DNA of 64,000 nucleotides from Balneola sp. GTDB taxonomy: Bacteria; Bacteroidota; Rhodothermia; Balneolales; Balneolaceae. Shown here in pieces: positions 18,446 to 27,499 of this stretch (position 1 is the first letter of the stretch; each line of letters starts with the position of its first letter). Where the stretch lies: the NCBI GenBank assembly GCA_002696035.1, contig NZQV01000010.1, forward strand, positions 744,001 to 808,000. The letters are read 5' to 3'. The notes beneath the pieces are model-generated. The model searched no databases and had not been told where the DNA came from. It saw only the letters and a list, made by a program, of their open reading frames with translations. Both the position numbers and the translations under genes were made by a program.

Positions 18446-19513
18446 TTACCCGATGATTCGCTTGACCAGGAAGAATAAAATCGAAGTGGAGTCTAATGTG
18501 CTGAACCCTTTTATGGAGCGATCTGCATCCAGAAGGGCTTCAAATATCCGGGGCATTTCCGCATAGCGAAAGCTTGAGGCATCGTCCCAAAGTTTATTGA
18601 AGTACCAATTATTCTTGATACCCAACTCGCTCTGAACCTGATTTTTAGAGATCCCTTTTTCGGAGAGTCTCAAAATCTGCCAGACATTCACAAACACACT
18701 GTTAAAGAACCCCACGGTTCGAATCAATTCTCCCGTGTCTGATTTAGTGTGTTGCAACATCTGTTCCGAAATGTAGAGGGCTTGTTCCATATTTCGGGCC
18801 ATAATGGCGTCTTTAAGCTCTATGGCCCCAAATTCACGATATGAACCGATTATTTTTTTTACATCGGCCTCTGAAACTGTATCAGAAGTGTCCACAAAAG
18901 TGCACACTTTATCTATTTCTGTGGACAGTAGCTGTAAATTATTACCCACAAACTGTGCCAGCAACTGAGCTGCCGCTGGCTCTATATTTTTGGTATGATG
19001 GCTCCGAACCCAATCGATCACCCAATCCGGGATCATATAATCGGGCATACGTTCAAACTCGTAAAACCCAACGTTCTTATGCTTTTTAAAAGCTTTCCCT
19101 ACATTGGAATTACCGGGCGGCTTCTTCTCATCTAAACAAACCAGAAGTGTGGTTGGGTTGGGTTCCTCTATATAATTGATGAAATCGTTGATATGCCCAC
19201 GGGCTGAACCGGTCTCCTCTCCTCCTTTATTAAGATTCAAGAAATTCCGGATGATAAGAACACGCTTTTCTGCCATCATAGGATAACTGCGGGCAATAGA
19301 TAGAGCTTGAGCCGGCGTTACGTCCTGCCCGTACAACAGATCAAAGTTGAAGTCTTTCTGTTCCGGGGGAATCACTTTAGAAAACATATCCAGCAAACGG
19401 TCGAGGTAGAATTCCTCTTCCCCGAAAAGATAATAGATCGGTTTCAGGCTGCCGGAGTTGAGTTCCCCAACGACCTGCTGATAGATTTGATTGCTGTTCT
19501 GTTTTCGTGCCAT
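18446..19513 (-). CDS. holA: DNA polymerase III delta subunit
   Basis: The 355-residue protein is the clamp-loader wrench that opens the beta clamp. It has the N-terminal PIYYLFGEEEFYLDRLLD signature (about 25-42) in place of a Walker A, the KRVLIIRNF strand, and the C-terminal collar region ending FFLVKRIIG. I place the start at ATG 19513 (MARKQNS). An in-frame ATG three codons earlier (19522) is possible. It is divergent from the first bactofilin gene. Confidence 0.92.
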   Translation of the reverse strand: MARKQNSNQIYQQVVGELNSGSLKPIYYLFGEEEFYLDRLLDMFSKVIPPEQKDFNFDLLYGQDVTPAQALSIARSYPMMAEKRVLIIRNFLNLNKGGEETGSARGHINDFINYIEEPNPTTLLVCLDEKKPPGNSNVGKAFKKHKNVGFYEFERMPDYMIPDWVIDWVRSHHTKNIEPAAAQLLAQFVGNNLQLLSTEIDKVCTFVDTSDTVSEADVKKIIGSYREFGAIELKDAIMARNMEQALYISEQMLQHTKSDTGELIRTVGFFNSVFVNVWQILRLSEKGISKNQVQSELGIKNNWYFNKLWDDASSFRYAEMPRIFEALLDADRSIKGFSTLDSTSILFFLVKRIIG

Positions 19514-19626
19514 CGATGGCAAAGATAAGGAAAGTGAGGCTGAATGAAATGTTGATTTGCATGAATTACTTAAAAATTCCCATTTATTTTTTGGAACTTT
19601 TTGCTTTGGTTTTACTTCAAAAGAAT

Positions 19627-20037
19627 ATGTTGAACAGAAGAAAAAAATCCCGGGAAAAGAATTTGAGTAAAACCGAAAAAACGAACAGCGGACCAGCCAT
19701 TACCTATATCACAGAATCTACTACCATAACAGCTGATATGATCTGTGAGGATGATGTTCGTGTTGCCGGCACAATTGATGGCAAACTGGAATCAAAGAAA
19801 AAGGTGATCCTCACTGAATCAGGCATCGTGAATGGCGAAATTGTATCTCCTTCCGCAGATATTTCCGGAAAAGTGGAAGGTGACATTCGCGCTCAAAATA
19901 AACTCACCTTACGTTCTTCAGCCGTTATAGATGGAGACATAACCACAGACAAAATTAAAATTGAGCAGGGAGCTCAGGTCAAAGGAGTATTTCAGGTGGG
20001 GAAATCCGTCTCTTCCAGCGCAAAAATTTCTTCATAA
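19627..20037 (+). CDS. Bactofilin (polymer-forming cytoskeletal protein)
   Basis: With the ATG at 19627 the protein is 136 residues, close to the standard bactofilin length. It consists of a right-handed beta-helix of short repeats such as DDVRVAGTIDGKLESKKKV and GKVEGDIRAQNKL, flanked by a basic N-terminus and a short tail. A longer frame back to 19507 would overlap the divergent holA start and adds a poorly bactofilin-like segment, so I reject it. Bactofilins self-assemble without nucleotide into filaments, often at the inner membrane, and organise cell-wall enzymes or polarity. A second bactofilin follows 70 bases downstream. Confidence 0.9.
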   Translation: MLNRRKKSREKNLSKTEKTNSGPAITYITESTTITADMICEDDVRVAGTIDGKLESKKKVILTESGIVNGEIVSPSADISGKVEGDIRAQNKLTLRSSAVIDGDITTDKIKIEQGAQVKGVFQVGKSVSSSAKISS

Positions 20038-20107
20038 GTAGGTTATTAAATTCGTTTACATTGAATATTTTATGTCCTCGCTGAAGGACTAATCAAACTG
20101 TTATTTC

Positions 20108-21085
20108 GTGGACGAATTAAACAAGCCGGAATCGGTGACAAGAATTGCGAAAGGAACGCGTGTTAAAGCTGACATCCATACTGAATCGGATATTCATATT
20201 GCCGGTACCGTTGAAGGGGACATAGAAACTTCCAAAGACCTTGTTATATCTGAGGGTGGTAAAATGACAGGCGCTGTAATCGCCAATGGAGCTTCTATTT
20301 CAGGAAAGTTTACCGGAGAGCTGCGGGTTCTGAATCACATCAGTTTATCAAAAACAGCTTTAGTTGATGGGTTTATATTCTCGAAATCTATTTCAGTAGA
20401 TGAGGACGCCAAACTCATCGGAATCCTGAATGTGGGTGATGAAGTGGACGTTATGAACGCAAAGTTGAGGAAGGTTAAAAAAAGAGCAATTCAACCCAAG
20501 AAAGAAACTCCTGAGAAGAAGAAGCATTCCAAAGACTCGGAACAAAAGGAATTAGCTATAGAAGATCCCGAACCGCAAAAGCCTCATCAAAATCGATACC
20601 TGAAGAAAGTGCTGATCGGTATTCCCGGCTCTGTTGATTCAAATAAGGCGGAAGACATCAGAACAGCATGTGAGAAGTTTATGAACGCGCTGGGATTCAA
20701 GCTGGAAATTTTTGACGAGCCTGATGTTAATCCCTTTTATCAAAATTTGAGTTATACAAGAATGAGTCCTGAATCGACACAGGATATTCAAAAGAAATTT
20801 GAGAAATCGAAAGAGATCATAGAGTCGGCACTGCTGAATAATGAAAATACTGAAACTGAAGGTAGTGAGCTTCAAAAAGCTTCTAATGAAATTGTACGGG
20901 TGATCCGTGAGTTTGAAGAATTCACCCTTATTCTTGGGGAGGTCGTATTGTTACAATTTCTGGAAAATGACGTACAGACCATTGCCTGTGAAATTGTACC
21001 AGATACCCTTCAGGAAAAAATAAAGACAAGCCCGGATTTAATAGTAAACCCTTCTAAAGTCTACAAGTTCATCGACAATAATTGA
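20108..21085 (+). CDS. Bactofilin with a long extra C-terminal domain
   Basis: The 325-residue protein starts with GTG at 20108. Residues about 10-120 form a bactofilin beta-helix (repeats such as SDIHIAGTVEGDIETSKDL and GKFTGELRVL). A lysine/glutamate-rich linker follows (about 120-165). Residues about 168-325 form a predicted alpha/beta domain (KKVLIGIPGS, then long helices, then FEEFTLILGEVVLLQFLEN) that I do not recognise. Ordinary bactofilins end after the helix, so this protein is about twice the usual length. It lies in tandem with the 136-residue bactofilin, suggesting a co-polymer in which this subunit carries an effector or anchor domain. Confidence 0.85.
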   Translation: MDELNKPESVTRIAKGTRVKADIHTESDIHIAGTVEGDIETSKDLVISEGGKMTGAVIANGASISGKFTGELRVLNHISLSKTALVDGFIFSKSISVDEDAKLIGILNVGDEVDVMNAKLRKVKKRAIQPKKETPEKKKHSKDSEQKELAIEDPEPQKPHQNRYLKKVLIGIPGSVDSNKAEDIRTACEKFMNALGFKLEIFDEPDVNPFYQNLSYTRMSPESTQDIQKKFEKSKEIIESALLNNENTETEGSELQKASNEIVRVIREFEEFTLILGEVVLLQFLENDVQTIACEIVPDTLQEKIKTSPDLIVNPSKVYKFIDNN

Positions 21086-21116
21086 TCAAATTGGGAATCG
21101 GTTCCCGCGGCATATC

Positions 21117-21779
21117 TTAAGGATAGATTGTAAAGCCAACCGCACCCAATATGGTACTTGTGTTGGTATCTAAAGCAACAGATGAGTCAATTACGTATGT
21201 GAAGGTATTTTTGTCTCTGGTAAAACCAAGCGTAAAGTTAACTGTGGAAGTTTTATGGGCAAAGTAATGAGACCTCCATTTATTCTTCTCCTGAGCTTTG
21301 TAAATAGGCAAAAACGAATAGCTGAGCTGAGGTACTAATAAGCTGCGATCAGACATCCTCAACCTCTTTGATGCACTCACAGATACCCCCGCCTGATTCG
21401 TTTTCAATTCATAGTCTGGCTGAGATTCCTGCCTATATGTCCCGGCACTAAAAATAAAACCGGCTTCTACGCCTAATGGGTCTCCTTTTAATTCATTCGC
21501 AAACATCAGGGATAAATAGCCACCCCATCCCTTTCCATTAATTCGGTCTCGACTTTCAGCCGCTGCCAAATCTTTTTGATTTGTTCTGATCAAACCAAGA
21601 TTAATGCCGTTTTTGAAAGCCACATTTAGTCCGTATCCAAAAACCTGAGCATCTGAAGTTTTAGAAAACGAGGAAGAAATTGAAAATGAAGTGGCCAGCG
21701 AATCCTGATATACAGTTTGGCCAAATACCATAATACAGGGACTTAGCACCAGTAGAATGCAAAAAAATAAAACCCGCAT
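21117..21779 (-). CDS. Exported beta-barrel-like protein of unknown function
   Basis: This 220-residue protein begins with a signal peptide (FFCILLVLSPCIMVFGQ, cleavage near residue 20). The rest alternates polar and hydrophobic residues in beta-strand fashion (FGYGLNVAFKNGINLGLI, WGGYLSLMFAN, VEAGFIFSAGT) and ends with GAVGFTIYP. An aromatic-proline end and even-spaced strands fit a small outer membrane barrel of about eight strands. No family was recognised. It lies 30 bases downstream of asnS on the same strand and converges on the bactofilin gene. Confidence 0.7.
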   Translation of the reverse strand: MRVLFFCILLVLSPCIMVFGQTVYQDSLATSFSISSSFSKTSDAQVFGYGLNVAFKNGINLGLIRTNQKDLAAAESRDRINGKGWGGYLSLMFANELKGDPLGVEAGFIFSAGTYRQESQPDYELKTNQAGVSVSASKRLRMSDRSLLVPQLSYSFLPIYKAQEKNKWRSHYFAHKTSTVNFTLGFTRDKNTFTYVIDSSVALDTNTSTILGAVGFTIYP

Positions 21780-21809
21780 ATTGTAATTGATGCTAAATCC
21801 CTGTTGCTG

Positions 21810-23303
21810 TTATGGTGTTAAACGTCCCATCATTCTTGGAAACGGAATGGTTTCCCGAACATGGTTAAGCCCACAGATCCAGGAAACGGTTCGCTCAAGT
21901 CCCAATCCGTATCCGGAGTGAGGCACACTTCCAAAGCGTCGCAGATCGAGATACCATTCAAAGACTTCTTTGTCCAGGCCTTCCTCGGCTATACGTTCTT
22001 CCAATACTTCCAGGCTTTCTTCCCGCTGCGAACCGCCAACGATCTCTCCATACCCTTCCGGAGCAAGGATATCCATGCCAAGCGCTAATTTATCGGTCTC
22101 ATCACGTTTCATATAGAACGCTTTGATCTCAGCCGGCCAGTGGGTTACAATAAGCGGCACATCAAACTGCATCATCAGTACAGTTTCATCACTCCCGCCA
22201 AAATCATTACCCCACTCAAAGTTCTTTGCTGATTCTTTCCATTTCGGGATATTTCTAAGGTCTTCTTCGATCTGATCTACCCGGGCTGAGATCTCTTTTA
22301 TACGCTGATCGATCTGTGTTTTTCGCCATTTTTTGGCCTGACCATGTTCTTTCCTGATCTCCTCTTCCTCTTTTTCCAGATCAATTTTTTCCTGTCTGCG
22401 AGATTCAGCCATTTCATCCAGCATGTTGGCTGTATCTTCGCTCGTCAGAATATCGACTGCTTCAGAATAAGTCATTCGCTCAAATGGTTTCTCGGCAACT
22501 TTTTGAAGCGTTTCAACATCACGCTCAAGCGTCTCAAGCTCCATCTTACACTTTTCTAGCACCTGAGATACCACTGCTTTTAGCATATCCTCAGCCAGAT
22601 CCATATTCATTTCCAGATCGTAAAAAGCCATTTCCGGCTCAATCATCCAGAATTCAGTGAGATGACGACGGGTTTTGGACTTCTCTGCACGAAAAGTGGG
22701 TCCAAACGTATAGATCTGTCCGTGCGCCATGGCCATCGCTTCTCCATACAACTGACCGGTTTGAGCGAGATAGGCTTTATCTTCAAAGTAATCCGTTTCA
22801 AATAGTGTGGTACTTCCTTCAGCCGCATTTCCGGTAAAGATCGGGGAATCCATTTGCACAAATCCACGTCCCTGGAAAAAAGTATGGATGGCGAATATAA
22901 TTTCATTCCGAACCCGCATGGCCGCCCACTGTCGCTGACTTCTCAACCACAGGTGACGATTGTTCATCAAAAACTCAACGCCGTGCTCTTTTGGGGTGAT
23001 GGGATAATTTTCAGCAACCTGGATCACTTTAACATCCGAAACATGGATCTCATGTCCACCTATACTACGTTCATCTGCTTTTACGGTTCCGGTGATCTCG
23101 AGTGAGCTTTCTTGCTTTAGTGAATTTGCAGCTTCCCAGGCGTCTTCAGAGACATCGTCTTTGGCTACCACACATTGGGTAAGTCCGCTTCCATCTCTCA
23201 TTTCAATAAATACCAGGCTTCCGCTGCTTCGGAAATTATACACCCAGCCTTTTAGCGTTACTTGGTTATCTACGTGATCAGCAAGATCTTTTATGTAAGT
23301 CAT
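21810..23303 (-). CDS. asnS: Asparaginyl-tRNA synthetase
   Basis: The 497-residue class IIb synthetase charges tRNA-Asn. It has the N-terminal OB-fold anticodon domain (VTLKGWVYNFRSSGSLVFIEMRDG, about 15-38), motif 2 (FRAEKSKTRRHLTEFWMIEPE) and motif 3 (GYGLGLERTVSWICG) near the end. An inserted, very charged coiled-coil segment at about residues 285-345 (RQEKIDLEKEEEEIRKEHG and following) makes it longer than the 466-residue E. coli enzyme. The KRDE motif and the asparagine-type active site distinguish it from AspRS. Confidence 0.95.
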   Translation of the reverse strand: MTYIKDLADHVDNQVTLKGWVYNFRSSGSLVFIEMRDGSGLTQCVVAKDDVSEDAWEAANSLKQESSLEITGTVKADERSIGGHEIHVSDVKVIQVAENYPITPKEHGVEFLMNNRHLWLRSQRQWAAMRVRNEIIFAIHTFFQGRGFVQMDSPIFTGNAAEGSTTLFETDYFEDKAYLAQTGQLYGEAMAMAHGQIYTFGPTFRAEKSKTRRHLTEFWMIEPEMAFYDLEMNMDLAEDMLKAVVSQVLEKCKMELETLERDVETLQKVAEKPFERMTYSEAVDILTSEDTANMLDEMAESRRQEKIDLEKEEEEIRKEHGQAKKWRKTQIDQRIKEISARVDQIEEDLRNIPKWKESAKNFEWGNDFGGSDETVLMMQFDVPLIVTHWPAEIKAFYMKRDETDKLALGMDILAPEGYGEIVGGSQREESLEVLEERIAEEGLDKEVFEWYLDLRRFGSVPHSGYGLGLERTVSWICGLNHVRETIPFPRMMGRLTP

Positions 23304-23343
23304 TGGGAATGTGGAATTGATTATTTTTGATTGATAAATTTAA

Positions 23344-23429
23344 TAGGTGTTAGGTTTTAGGCGCTAGGCTTTAGAGAGGTTTCTTGCCCCTAATACCTAA
23401 CACCTAAACTCTAAAACCTTGAACCTAAC
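23344..23429. repeat. Intergenic TAGGTGTTAGG inverted repeat
   Basis: TAGGTGTTAGG (23344..23354) is exactly inverted as CCTAACACCTA (23396..23406), with further TTTTAGG-like units in between. The right side continues with CTAAAACCTTGAACCTAAC (23411..23429), which runs into the stop codon of the M16 protease gene. That 19-mer occurs again in the opposite orientation at 47739..47757, so this is a dispersed repeat. It fills most of the gap between asnS and the protease gene. Confidence 0.65.
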
Positions 23430-24675
23430 TTTCCGGTAGAAGGATGGCTTCCATGAAGTTTTCTTCGTTAAAGAAATCTTGCACAAAGGTCTGAATTTGT
23501 TCGGCAGTTACAGCATCTATGTTATCTACCAACTCATCCAAAGTTACGAAACGTCCGAAATATAATTCACTTTTTGCGAGTCGGGTCATGCGATTGCTGG
23601 TGCTTTCCTGGGAAAGTAGCAATTTCCCTTTTAGCTGCGCCTTCGCCTCATCCAGTTCTTTTTTTGGAACCGGATTTTCCTGCATTTGCCTCAACTCTTT
23701 TTTGATGAGCTCCCGCACATGGTCTACGTATTCTTTATCGGTTCCCACATAAATCCCCCACATTCCGGTATCGGTATACGATTGATTGAATGTTTGAATG
23801 GAATAGCAGTACCCGTACTTCTCTCGTACGTTCTGGTGAAGCCTGGAGCTCATACCTCCCCCTAAGACTATGTTAGCCATCAGCAATAAGTACTTGTCCT
23901 CATGATCGAAATTCAGGGCTCTTCGGCCATAGATATAATGGGTCTGCTCAATGGGTTTTGTAAGCGTGATATTCTCATTCTTGAATTCCGGAAGCGGCTG
24001 CTCTTCTTCTTTAGCTTCTTTGGCTTCCAGTTTTTCAAAATAGTCCTCAACGATCTCCACTACTTTATCATGCTCAACATTTCCAGCTACTGAAATAAGA
24101 AGGTTTCCGGGAAAATACCGCTCTTCCATGTAGTCGTACAGATCCTGACGTGTAAAGGCAGATACGCTTTCCTCATATCCTAAAACAGGGCGACCCAATT
24201 CATGTCCCTCAAAGATCTTTGAATTGAATTCCTCGAATAGATAATCATCCGGAGAATCCCTATACATTTTCATCTCCTCGATCACCACTTTCTTCTCCTT
24301 TTCGATCTCCTCTTCAGGAAATGAAGGATGCAGCACCATATCAGAAAGAACATCCAAAGCTCGATCGAGCTGGGTGTTCACACATCGGGCATAATAGCAG
24401 GTATACTCGGATGAGGTAAACGCATTCAGGTAGCCTCCCACTGACTCCATGCTCAGCGCAACATCGTATGATGTACGGGAATCAGTTCCTTTAAAAAGCA
24501 TATGCTCCAGAAAGTGGGTGATGCCTGCCTGTTTTTCAGTTTCATTTCTGCCACCTGTTTTTACCCAAATTCCAACCGACACACTCTTCACACTGTCGAT
24601 GTGTTCGGTAACAATTCGAAGCCCGTTTGACAGGGTACTTTTATTTACAAAATCAATTTCTTTGAATGAATCCAT
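23425..24675 (-). CDS. M16-family zinc metallopeptidase (processing-protease type)
   Basis: The 416-residue protein has the inverted zinc motif HFLEH (about 51-55) in GITHFLEHMLFKGT, and the downstream glutamate about 75 residues on. It also has the second-domain signature FNQSYTDTGMWGIYVGTD. The single-chain length of about 420 matches the bacterial homologues of mitochondrial processing peptidase (PqqL/YmxG type). YmxG-like genes are often found beside pnp, as here, where pnp lies immediately upstream. It may act as a dimer. The stop codon lies inside a dispersed repeat. Confidence 0.93.
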   Translation of the reverse strand: MDSFKEIDFVNKSTLSNGLRIVTEHIDSVKSVSVGIWVKTGGRNETEKQAGITHFLEHMLFKGTDSRTSYDVALSMESVGGYLNAFTSSEYTCYYARCVNTQLDRALDVLSDMVLHPSFPEEEIEKEKKVVIEEMKMYRDSPDDYLFEEFNSKIFEGHELGRPVLGYEESVSAFTRQDLYDYMEERYFPGNLLISVAGNVEHDKVVEIVEDYFEKLEAKEAKEEEQPLPEFKNENITLTKPIEQTHYIYGRRALNFDHEDKYLLLMANIVLGGGMSSRLHQNVREKYGYCYSIQTFNQSYTDTGMWGIYVGTDKEYVDHVRELIKKELRQMQENPVPKKELDEAKAQLKGKLLLSQESTSNRMTRLAKSELYFGRFVTLDELVDNIDAVTAEQIQTFVQDFFNEENFMEAILLPES

Positions 24676-24748
24676 ATCTCAATAATATTCTAAGGATGAT
24701 AGTGAGCTGTCCAACAAAAGGTGTTGCCCTACAGTTGATAACAGACCT

Positions 24749-24785
24749 CAAAAAAATGGCGCTCTTCCTACTGAGAAAGAGCGCC
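24749..24785 (-). terminator. Intrinsic terminator of pnp
   Basis: On the minus strand a perfect 9-bp stem (GGCGCTCTT facing AAGAGCGCC, 24785..24777 and 24766..24758) is followed by ATTTTTTT. It begins 28 bases after the pnp stop and is a textbook rho-independent terminator. It separates pnp from the M16 protease gene. Confidence 0.9.
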
Positions 24786-24813
24786 AAATATACTAAGCTT
24801 TCTACGTAAAGGC

Positions 24814-26928
24814 TTATTCTTCTTCGTCGTTATCCAGTAATGCTTTTCTGGAAAGTCGAAGTTTGTTGCCCGGCTCGATCTTAAGAAGCTTCACTTCGAT
24901 CTCATCGCCCACGCTCATGTAATCATTTACATCTTTCACGTGTTTGTTGTCAACCTCAGATATGTGAAGCAAGCCATCGCGACCTGGAGCGATCTCAACG
25001 AAAGCACCGAAGTCTTTAATGGTTTTCACAGTGCCTTTGTAAATGGCTCCTTCTTCCAGTTGTCCTGTGATCGCTTTGATGCGTTCCTGAGCTGCCTCGG
25101 CTTTATCCAGACTGTCAGCAGAAATAGTGATCTTACCTTTTCCGGTTTCATCATCTTCTTCGATCCAGATCTCTGTATCAGTTTCTTTCTGGAGGGTTTG
25201 AATAACTTTTCCACCAGGACCAATAACCGCACCGATCATATCACCATCAATCGTCATGTTGATAAACTGAGGTGCAAATTCTGAAAGATTTTCTCTTGGT
25301 GTTGAAATGGTTTCAGCCATTTTTCCAAGAATGTGCAGTCGCCCTGTATGAGCTTGTTTAAGAGCTTCTTCCATTACTTCAAAAGAAATACCCTGAACTT
25401 TCATATCCATTTGGCAAGCAGTGATACCGTCAGCGGTACCGGCTGTTTTGAAGTCCATATCTCCCATGAAATCTTCTTCACCACGGATATCAGAAAGTAC
25501 AACAGAGTTATTCTCTCCAACAATCATACCCATTGCAATACCTGCAACCGGCTTTTTAAGAGGAACACCAGCATCCATCATTGCCATGGAACCACCACAA
25601 ACGGAGGCCATAGATGAAGAACCATTTGATTCGGTGATATCAGAGATCACGCGAATCACATAACCGAAATCATCAAAAGAAGGCATCATTTTTTTCAATG
25701 AACGTTCTGCCAAGTGTCCGTGACCAATTTCACGTCGGCCAGGACCTCTTAAGAATCCTGCTTCTCCTACAGAATATGGAGGGAAGTTATAGTGCAGATA
25801 AAATTTCTTTTCTTCTTCGTCGAACAATGTATCGACAGCTTGAGCATCTTTCTTGGTACCAAGCGTTACCGATACAAGTGCCTGAGTTTCACCACGTGTA
25901 AATACCGCAGATCCGTGTGTACGCACCAAATATCCAACCTGTGTCCAGATATCACGAATATCTTCCGGGGAACGGCCATCGATACGACGCTTTTTCTCGA
26001 GGATCATATTGCGAAGTTCTTCCTTCTCGATATCGCCAAGGATATCTTTGATAGTGCCAACTTCTTCTTCGTATTCTTCCTCAAGTTCAGCTACTACGCT
26101 GTCTTTGGCTTCTTGTAGCTTCTCGCTGTACTCTTCTTTTCCAAGACCAATGTTTACAACATCTTTGATCTTGTCAGTAGCCAACTCGCGAACCTTATTC
26201 TCAATTTCTTCAGGATTTCCTTCAGCAACAAATTCACGCTTAGGTTTTCCAAATTCTTCGCGAAGTTCTTCCTGAAACTCACATAAAGTGATGATGGATG
26301 CGTGAGCAGCTTTTATTGCTCCGAGCATATCCTCTTCAGAAACTTCATCCATGTCTCCTTCCATCATCAATACTGAGTCGGCTGTTCCACCAACAATCAT
26401 GTCGATGTCACTTTCTTCCAGTTCAGAAAGTGTTGGGTTGATCACATACTCGCCATCAACACGACCAACGCGAACTTCAGCCATCGGGCCCTCAAAAGGC
26501 ACGTCAGAAATATGAAGTGCAGCTGATGATCCAAATCCACCTAAAACATCTCCGTCGTTTTCTCCATCTGAAGAAAGTACGCTTGAGATGATCTGTGTTT
26601 CACATAAATATCCTTTTGGGAAAAGAGGACGTAAACTACGGTCAATCAAACGACTTGAAAGTACTTCTTTCTCAGAAGGACGTCCCTCTCTTTTCATAAA
26701 TCCACCGGGAAAACGACCACCAGCTGAAAAGCTTTCTCTGTGATCAACAACCAGCGGGAAAAAATTCTGCCCCGGTTTTGCCTCTTTGGCACTCACAGCG
26801 GTACACAGTACCTGCGTATCCCCCATTCTTACTATAACAGCGCCATCGGCTTGCTTTGCAATCCGGCCTGTATCTACTGAAAGCACCTTTCCCGGTGCAA
26901 ATTCTACACTTCTTAATTCTTCTTTCAT
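24814..26928 (-). CDS. pnp: Polyribonucleotide nucleotidyltransferase (PNPase)
   Basis: The 704-residue protein phosphorolytically degrades RNA 3' to 5' in the degradosome or alone. Two RNase PH domains are visible (GGRFPGGFMKREGRPSEKE near 70-90, and RTHGSAVFTRGETQALVSV near 350). A KH domain follows (MIGAVIGPGGKVIQTLQKET, about 565-585) and then an S1 domain (EGAIYKGTVKTIKDFGAFVEI, about 630-650). Length and domain order are standard. It follows rpsO as in most bacteria, but a terminator separates the two. Confidence 0.97.
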   Translation of the reverse strand: MKEELRSVEFAPGKVLSVDTGRIAKQADGAVIVRMGDTQVLCTAVSAKEAKPGQNFFPLVVDHRESFSAGGRFPGGFMKREGRPSEKEVLSSRLIDRSLRPLFPKGYLCETQIISSVLSSDGENDGDVLGGFGSSAALHISDVPFEGPMAEVRVGRVDGEYVINPTLSELEESDIDMIVGGTADSVLMMEGDMDEVSEEDMLGAIKAAHASIITLCEFQEELREEFGKPKREFVAEGNPEEIENKVRELATDKIKDVVNIGLGKEEYSEKLQEAKDSVVAELEEEYEEEVGTIKDILGDIEKEELRNMILEKKRRIDGRSPEDIRDIWTQVGYLVRTHGSAVFTRGETQALVSVTLGTKKDAQAVDTLFDEEEKKFYLHYNFPPYSVGEAGFLRGPGRREIGHGHLAERSLKKMMPSFDDFGYVIRVISDITESNGSSSMASVCGGSMAMMDAGVPLKKPVAGIAMGMIVGENNSVVLSDIRGEEDFMGDMDFKTAGTADGITACQMDMKVQGISFEVMEEALKQAHTGRLHILGKMAETISTPRENLSEFAPQFINMTIDGDMIGAVIGPGGKVIQTLQKETDTEIWIEEDDETGKGKITISADSLDKAEAAQERIKAITGQLEEGAIYKGTVKTIKDFGAFVEIAPGRDGLLHISEVDNKHVKDVNDYMSVGDEIEVKLLKIEPGNKLRLSRKALLDNDEEE

Positions 26929-27002
26929 TGTCTTGCTTTTTCTTTATTGATTTGCGAACCCTGCCAACAACAGATAGGAATAGATAGCGACAGGATTAAT
27001 TG

Positions 27003-27024
27003 AAAAAGGCTCCACGGTGGAGCC
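27003..27024 (-). terminator. Intrinsic terminator of rpsO
   Basis: On the minus strand GGCTCC and GGAGCC (27024..27008) form a short GC-rich stem (the whole 17-mer is nearly palindromic) followed by TTTTT. It starts 18 bases after the rpsO stop. Leaky termination here would set the rpsO to pnp ratio. Confidence 0.85.
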
Positions 27025-27042
27025 TTTTGTACGAATATAAAC

Positions 27043-27312
27043 TTACTTACGGATACCGAGTTCTTTGATCAGTTCTCTGTATTTCTCGATATCATTCTTC
27101 ATAAGGTAATTCAACAACCTTCTTCTTTTACCTACCATTTTTAACAGTCCACGACGAGATGCGTGATCTTGTCCGTTTTCTTTCAGGTGGTCAGTTAGGT
27201 CATTAATTCTTTTGGTAAGAAGGGCAATTTGTCCTTCTGTAGAACCCGTATCGGTTTCACTTTTACCAAACTTTTTAAAGATTTCTTTTTTTTCTTCTGC
27301 GGTTATGCTCAT
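27043..27312 (-). CDS. rpsO: 30S ribosomal protein S15
   Basis: The 89-residue basic protein is the standard length. It has the S15 helices, including [20 protein letters not shown] (about 20-39), [16 protein letters not shown] (about 41-56) and [10 protein letters not shown]15 binds the three-way junction of 16S rRNA helices 20-22 early in 30S assembly and commonly represses its own translation. A perfect palindrome lies in its leader. Confidence 0.98.
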   Translation of the reverse strand: MSITAEEKKEIFKKFGKSETDTGSTEGQIALLTKRINDLTDHLKENGQDHASRRGLLKMVGKRRRLLNYLMKNDIEKYRELIKELGIRK

Positions 27313-27335
27313 TGCAATGGTTTAATTAGTACTTG

Positions 27336-27351
27336 TATAAATCGATTTATA
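27336..27351. promoter_or_regulatory. Perfect 16-bp palindrome in the rpsO leader
   Basis: TATAAATCGATTTATA reads the same on both strands. It lies 24 bases upstream of the rpsO ATG. It could contain the -10 element, act as a protein operator, or mark a self-pairing RNA. The AT-rich composition makes chance possible, though 16 exact bases is long. Confidence 0.4.
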
Positions 27352-27499
27352 GTTTTGAAAGATAGGGGTTTTTAGTGAAACGGACAATAACTGATCAATG
27401 ATTTGTTTTGCCATATCCCCATTTTATAACTACTTTTTTTTCAGTACCCGATATAAAAAAATGAAAGCATTTTAAAAATCTATTATCAGTATTAATAAT

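Noticed and set aside
19507-19626. N-terminal extension of the first bactofilin
   Set aside because: The extended frame overlaps the divergent holA start and adds a hydrophobic, AT-coded stretch unlike bactofilins. The ATG at 19627 gives standard length.
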